DNA of 64,000 nt, taken from the NCBI GenBank assembly GCA_001839685.1, contig MLAK01000663.1:17804-81803 (forward strand). Reading direction: 5' to 3'. A program made the translations under genes and the position numbers. The notes beneath the pieces were generated by a model, which was given only the letters and a program-made list of their open reading frames with translations, made no database searches and was not told the origin of the DNA. Positions 63,164-64,000 of this stretch are shown here, one piece after another. Positions within the stretch are counted from its first letter, which is position 1; each line of letters starts with the position of its first letter. This DNA comes from Tritrichomonas foetus (Eukaryota; Parabasalia; Tritrichomonadida; Tritrichomonadidae).

Positions 63164-63191
63164 TTGGGGGGCGGAGCCCCCCAAACCCCCC
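63164..63191. repeat. GC-rich perfect hairpin in AT-rich DNA
   Basis: TTGGGGGGC pairs perfectly with GCCCCCCAA around a GGA loop (63164-63184). A second run of six C follows at 63186-63191, which could pair with the same G run. It is very unlike the local base composition and sits between the inverted-repeat arms. Confidence 0.9.
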
Positions 63192-63631
63192 GTACATATA
63201 TTTGTAGTATAACTTTCACATTAAGGTTTCAGAGGTGTGTTCGCATAAGTTTTTGCCGTAGAATTGTTACTAATTGTACAATGCTCTGCGAGGAAGAGGC
63301 CCTTCCATCTTTGGTGAGTAGAGCGATCGAAAAAAATTTTACATTTGCCAACAAGAAATGGTTATATTTTTTTTGTATAGATTTCTAAAAATTCCGATTA
63401 ATTATTTTTTTTCAATACTTCACAAAAAATTTTTGAGAACACCTCAATTTCTTCAGAATCTCCTCCATAAGGGCTGAACTTTTTTGATCCTATTCAAATA
63501 TTTGAATGTTTTCTCTATTGATTTTTGAATGGATTTATAGAATTTTCTTGAGTATAATATTGAATTGTGAACACTCACGAAAAATGCAAAAATTTACCGA
63601 TTTCAAAGACATTATTCATACTTAAGGGTTA

Positions 63632-63814
63632 ACATAGAAAAATCCTGAAATTTCATAATTTCCTGTTATTAATAACCTGTTATTAAGAGAAAAATATCTA
63701 TCCCAATCGTTTTTGTTGTATTCTCCCCAAAAAAATGTGTAAATAATTGTGAAGGTTATCTGGATGATAAATTATGGAAATTTCTATGTATGACATTTCC
63801 TTCTCAATTTTGTG
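63632..63814 (-). repeat. Inverted repeat, right arm
   Basis: Reverse-complement partner of 62504-62692. The interval between the arms is about 940 bases, giving a fold-back unit of about 1.3 kb. Confidence 0.85.
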
Positions 63815-63833
63815 AACTATGTTAATTTTGTAA

Positions 63834-63872
63834 AATTACTGTAGCAAAAAAAATTACTGTTGCAAAAAAAAG
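63834..63872. repeat. Short direct repeat AAATTACTGT(A/T)GCAAAAAA
   Basis: Two adjacent copies of about 19 bases differ at one position. They lie just outside the right inverted-repeat arm. Confidence 0.7.
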
Positions 63873-64000
63873 TTTGAGGAAATTTGATCTTCTGTCATAT
63901 AGATGACAATTGATTTTTATATGTACATAGCAGATAAAATGTGAAAATTATCTTCTTTTTTGATCCTTTTGAAAAATGAAGTTAGTAATAGTAAGAAGTG

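Larger units (their letters stand above)
62208..64000. other. Non-coding right end with inverted repeats
   Basis: No gene is supported in this AT-rich 1.8 kb. It contains a pair of inverted repeats (62504-62692 and 63632-63814), a GC-rich hairpin (63164-63184) and a small direct repeat near 63834-63872. Short frames such as 63164-63388 lack supporting features. Confidence 0.6.

Noticed and set aside
63164..63388. 74-codon plus frame starting in the GC hairpin
   Set aside because: No initiator context, non-ATG start and no coding-like composition beyond the hairpin.

Overview
The window is AT-rich eukaryotic DNA, most likely from a trichomonad (parabasalid). Four things point that way. Almost every gene is one uninterrupted reading frame. 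About ten genes have a trichomonad-type initiator (TCA followed by C/T and A/T) within roughly 45 bases of the ATG. There is a giant surface protein of the Pmp ('polymorphic membrane protein') style known from Trichomonas. The rest is a mix of Rab GTPases, a Myb factor, kinases and phosphatases typical of that lineage. I cannot fix the species; Tritrichomonas or Trichomonas are both possible.

Layout. 1-8500: the 3' part of a huge Glu-rich coiled-coil protein, then a small acidic protein. 8527-11370 (minus): a Rab GTPase and a dual-specificity phosphatase with a possible myristoylation signal. 11371-14084: a gene-poor spacer. 14085-16769: an importin-beta/transportin-like gene split by one in-frame TAA. 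16770-18806: a spacer holding a decayed gene. 18807-29008: a CAMK-like kinase (+), a PPP-family phosphatase (-), a protein with a ubiquitin-like segment (+), a drug/metabolite-type transporter (+), a BTB-like protein (-) and a PP2A B56-type regulatory subunit (+). 29009-30299: a 16-bp minisatellite with a 738-base N gap. 30300-37357: a frame-disturbed hypothetical gene, tRNA-Trp, a 1007-residue unknown protein and an 814-residue HEAT/importin-like protein. 38449-44004: an aldo-keto reductase, a second Rab and an R2R3 Myb, with decayed genes at 40420-42678. 45098-48520 (minus): a SNF2/BRG1-type ATPase with a C-terminal bromodomain. 48568-49098: a small gene without a start codon. 49560-62195 (minus): a 4211-residue single-pass Pmp-like surface protein built from higher-order repeats. 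62196-64000: a non-coding tail with a pair of ~185-bp inverted repeats and an isolated GC hairpin.

Functional themes are cell surface (Pmp protein), membrane traffic and signalling (two Rabs, kinase, two phosphatases, B56), nuclear transport (two importin-like proteins), transcription and chromatin (Myb, SNF2) and redox metabolism (AKR). There are no operons; neighbouring genes lie in divergent, convergent and tandem pairs. The features most worth following up are the Pmp super-repeats, the single-stop importin gene, the two unrelated 16-bp minisatellites in tail-to-tail spacers, the inverted-repeat element at the right end, and repeated short linear motifs in the first protein.
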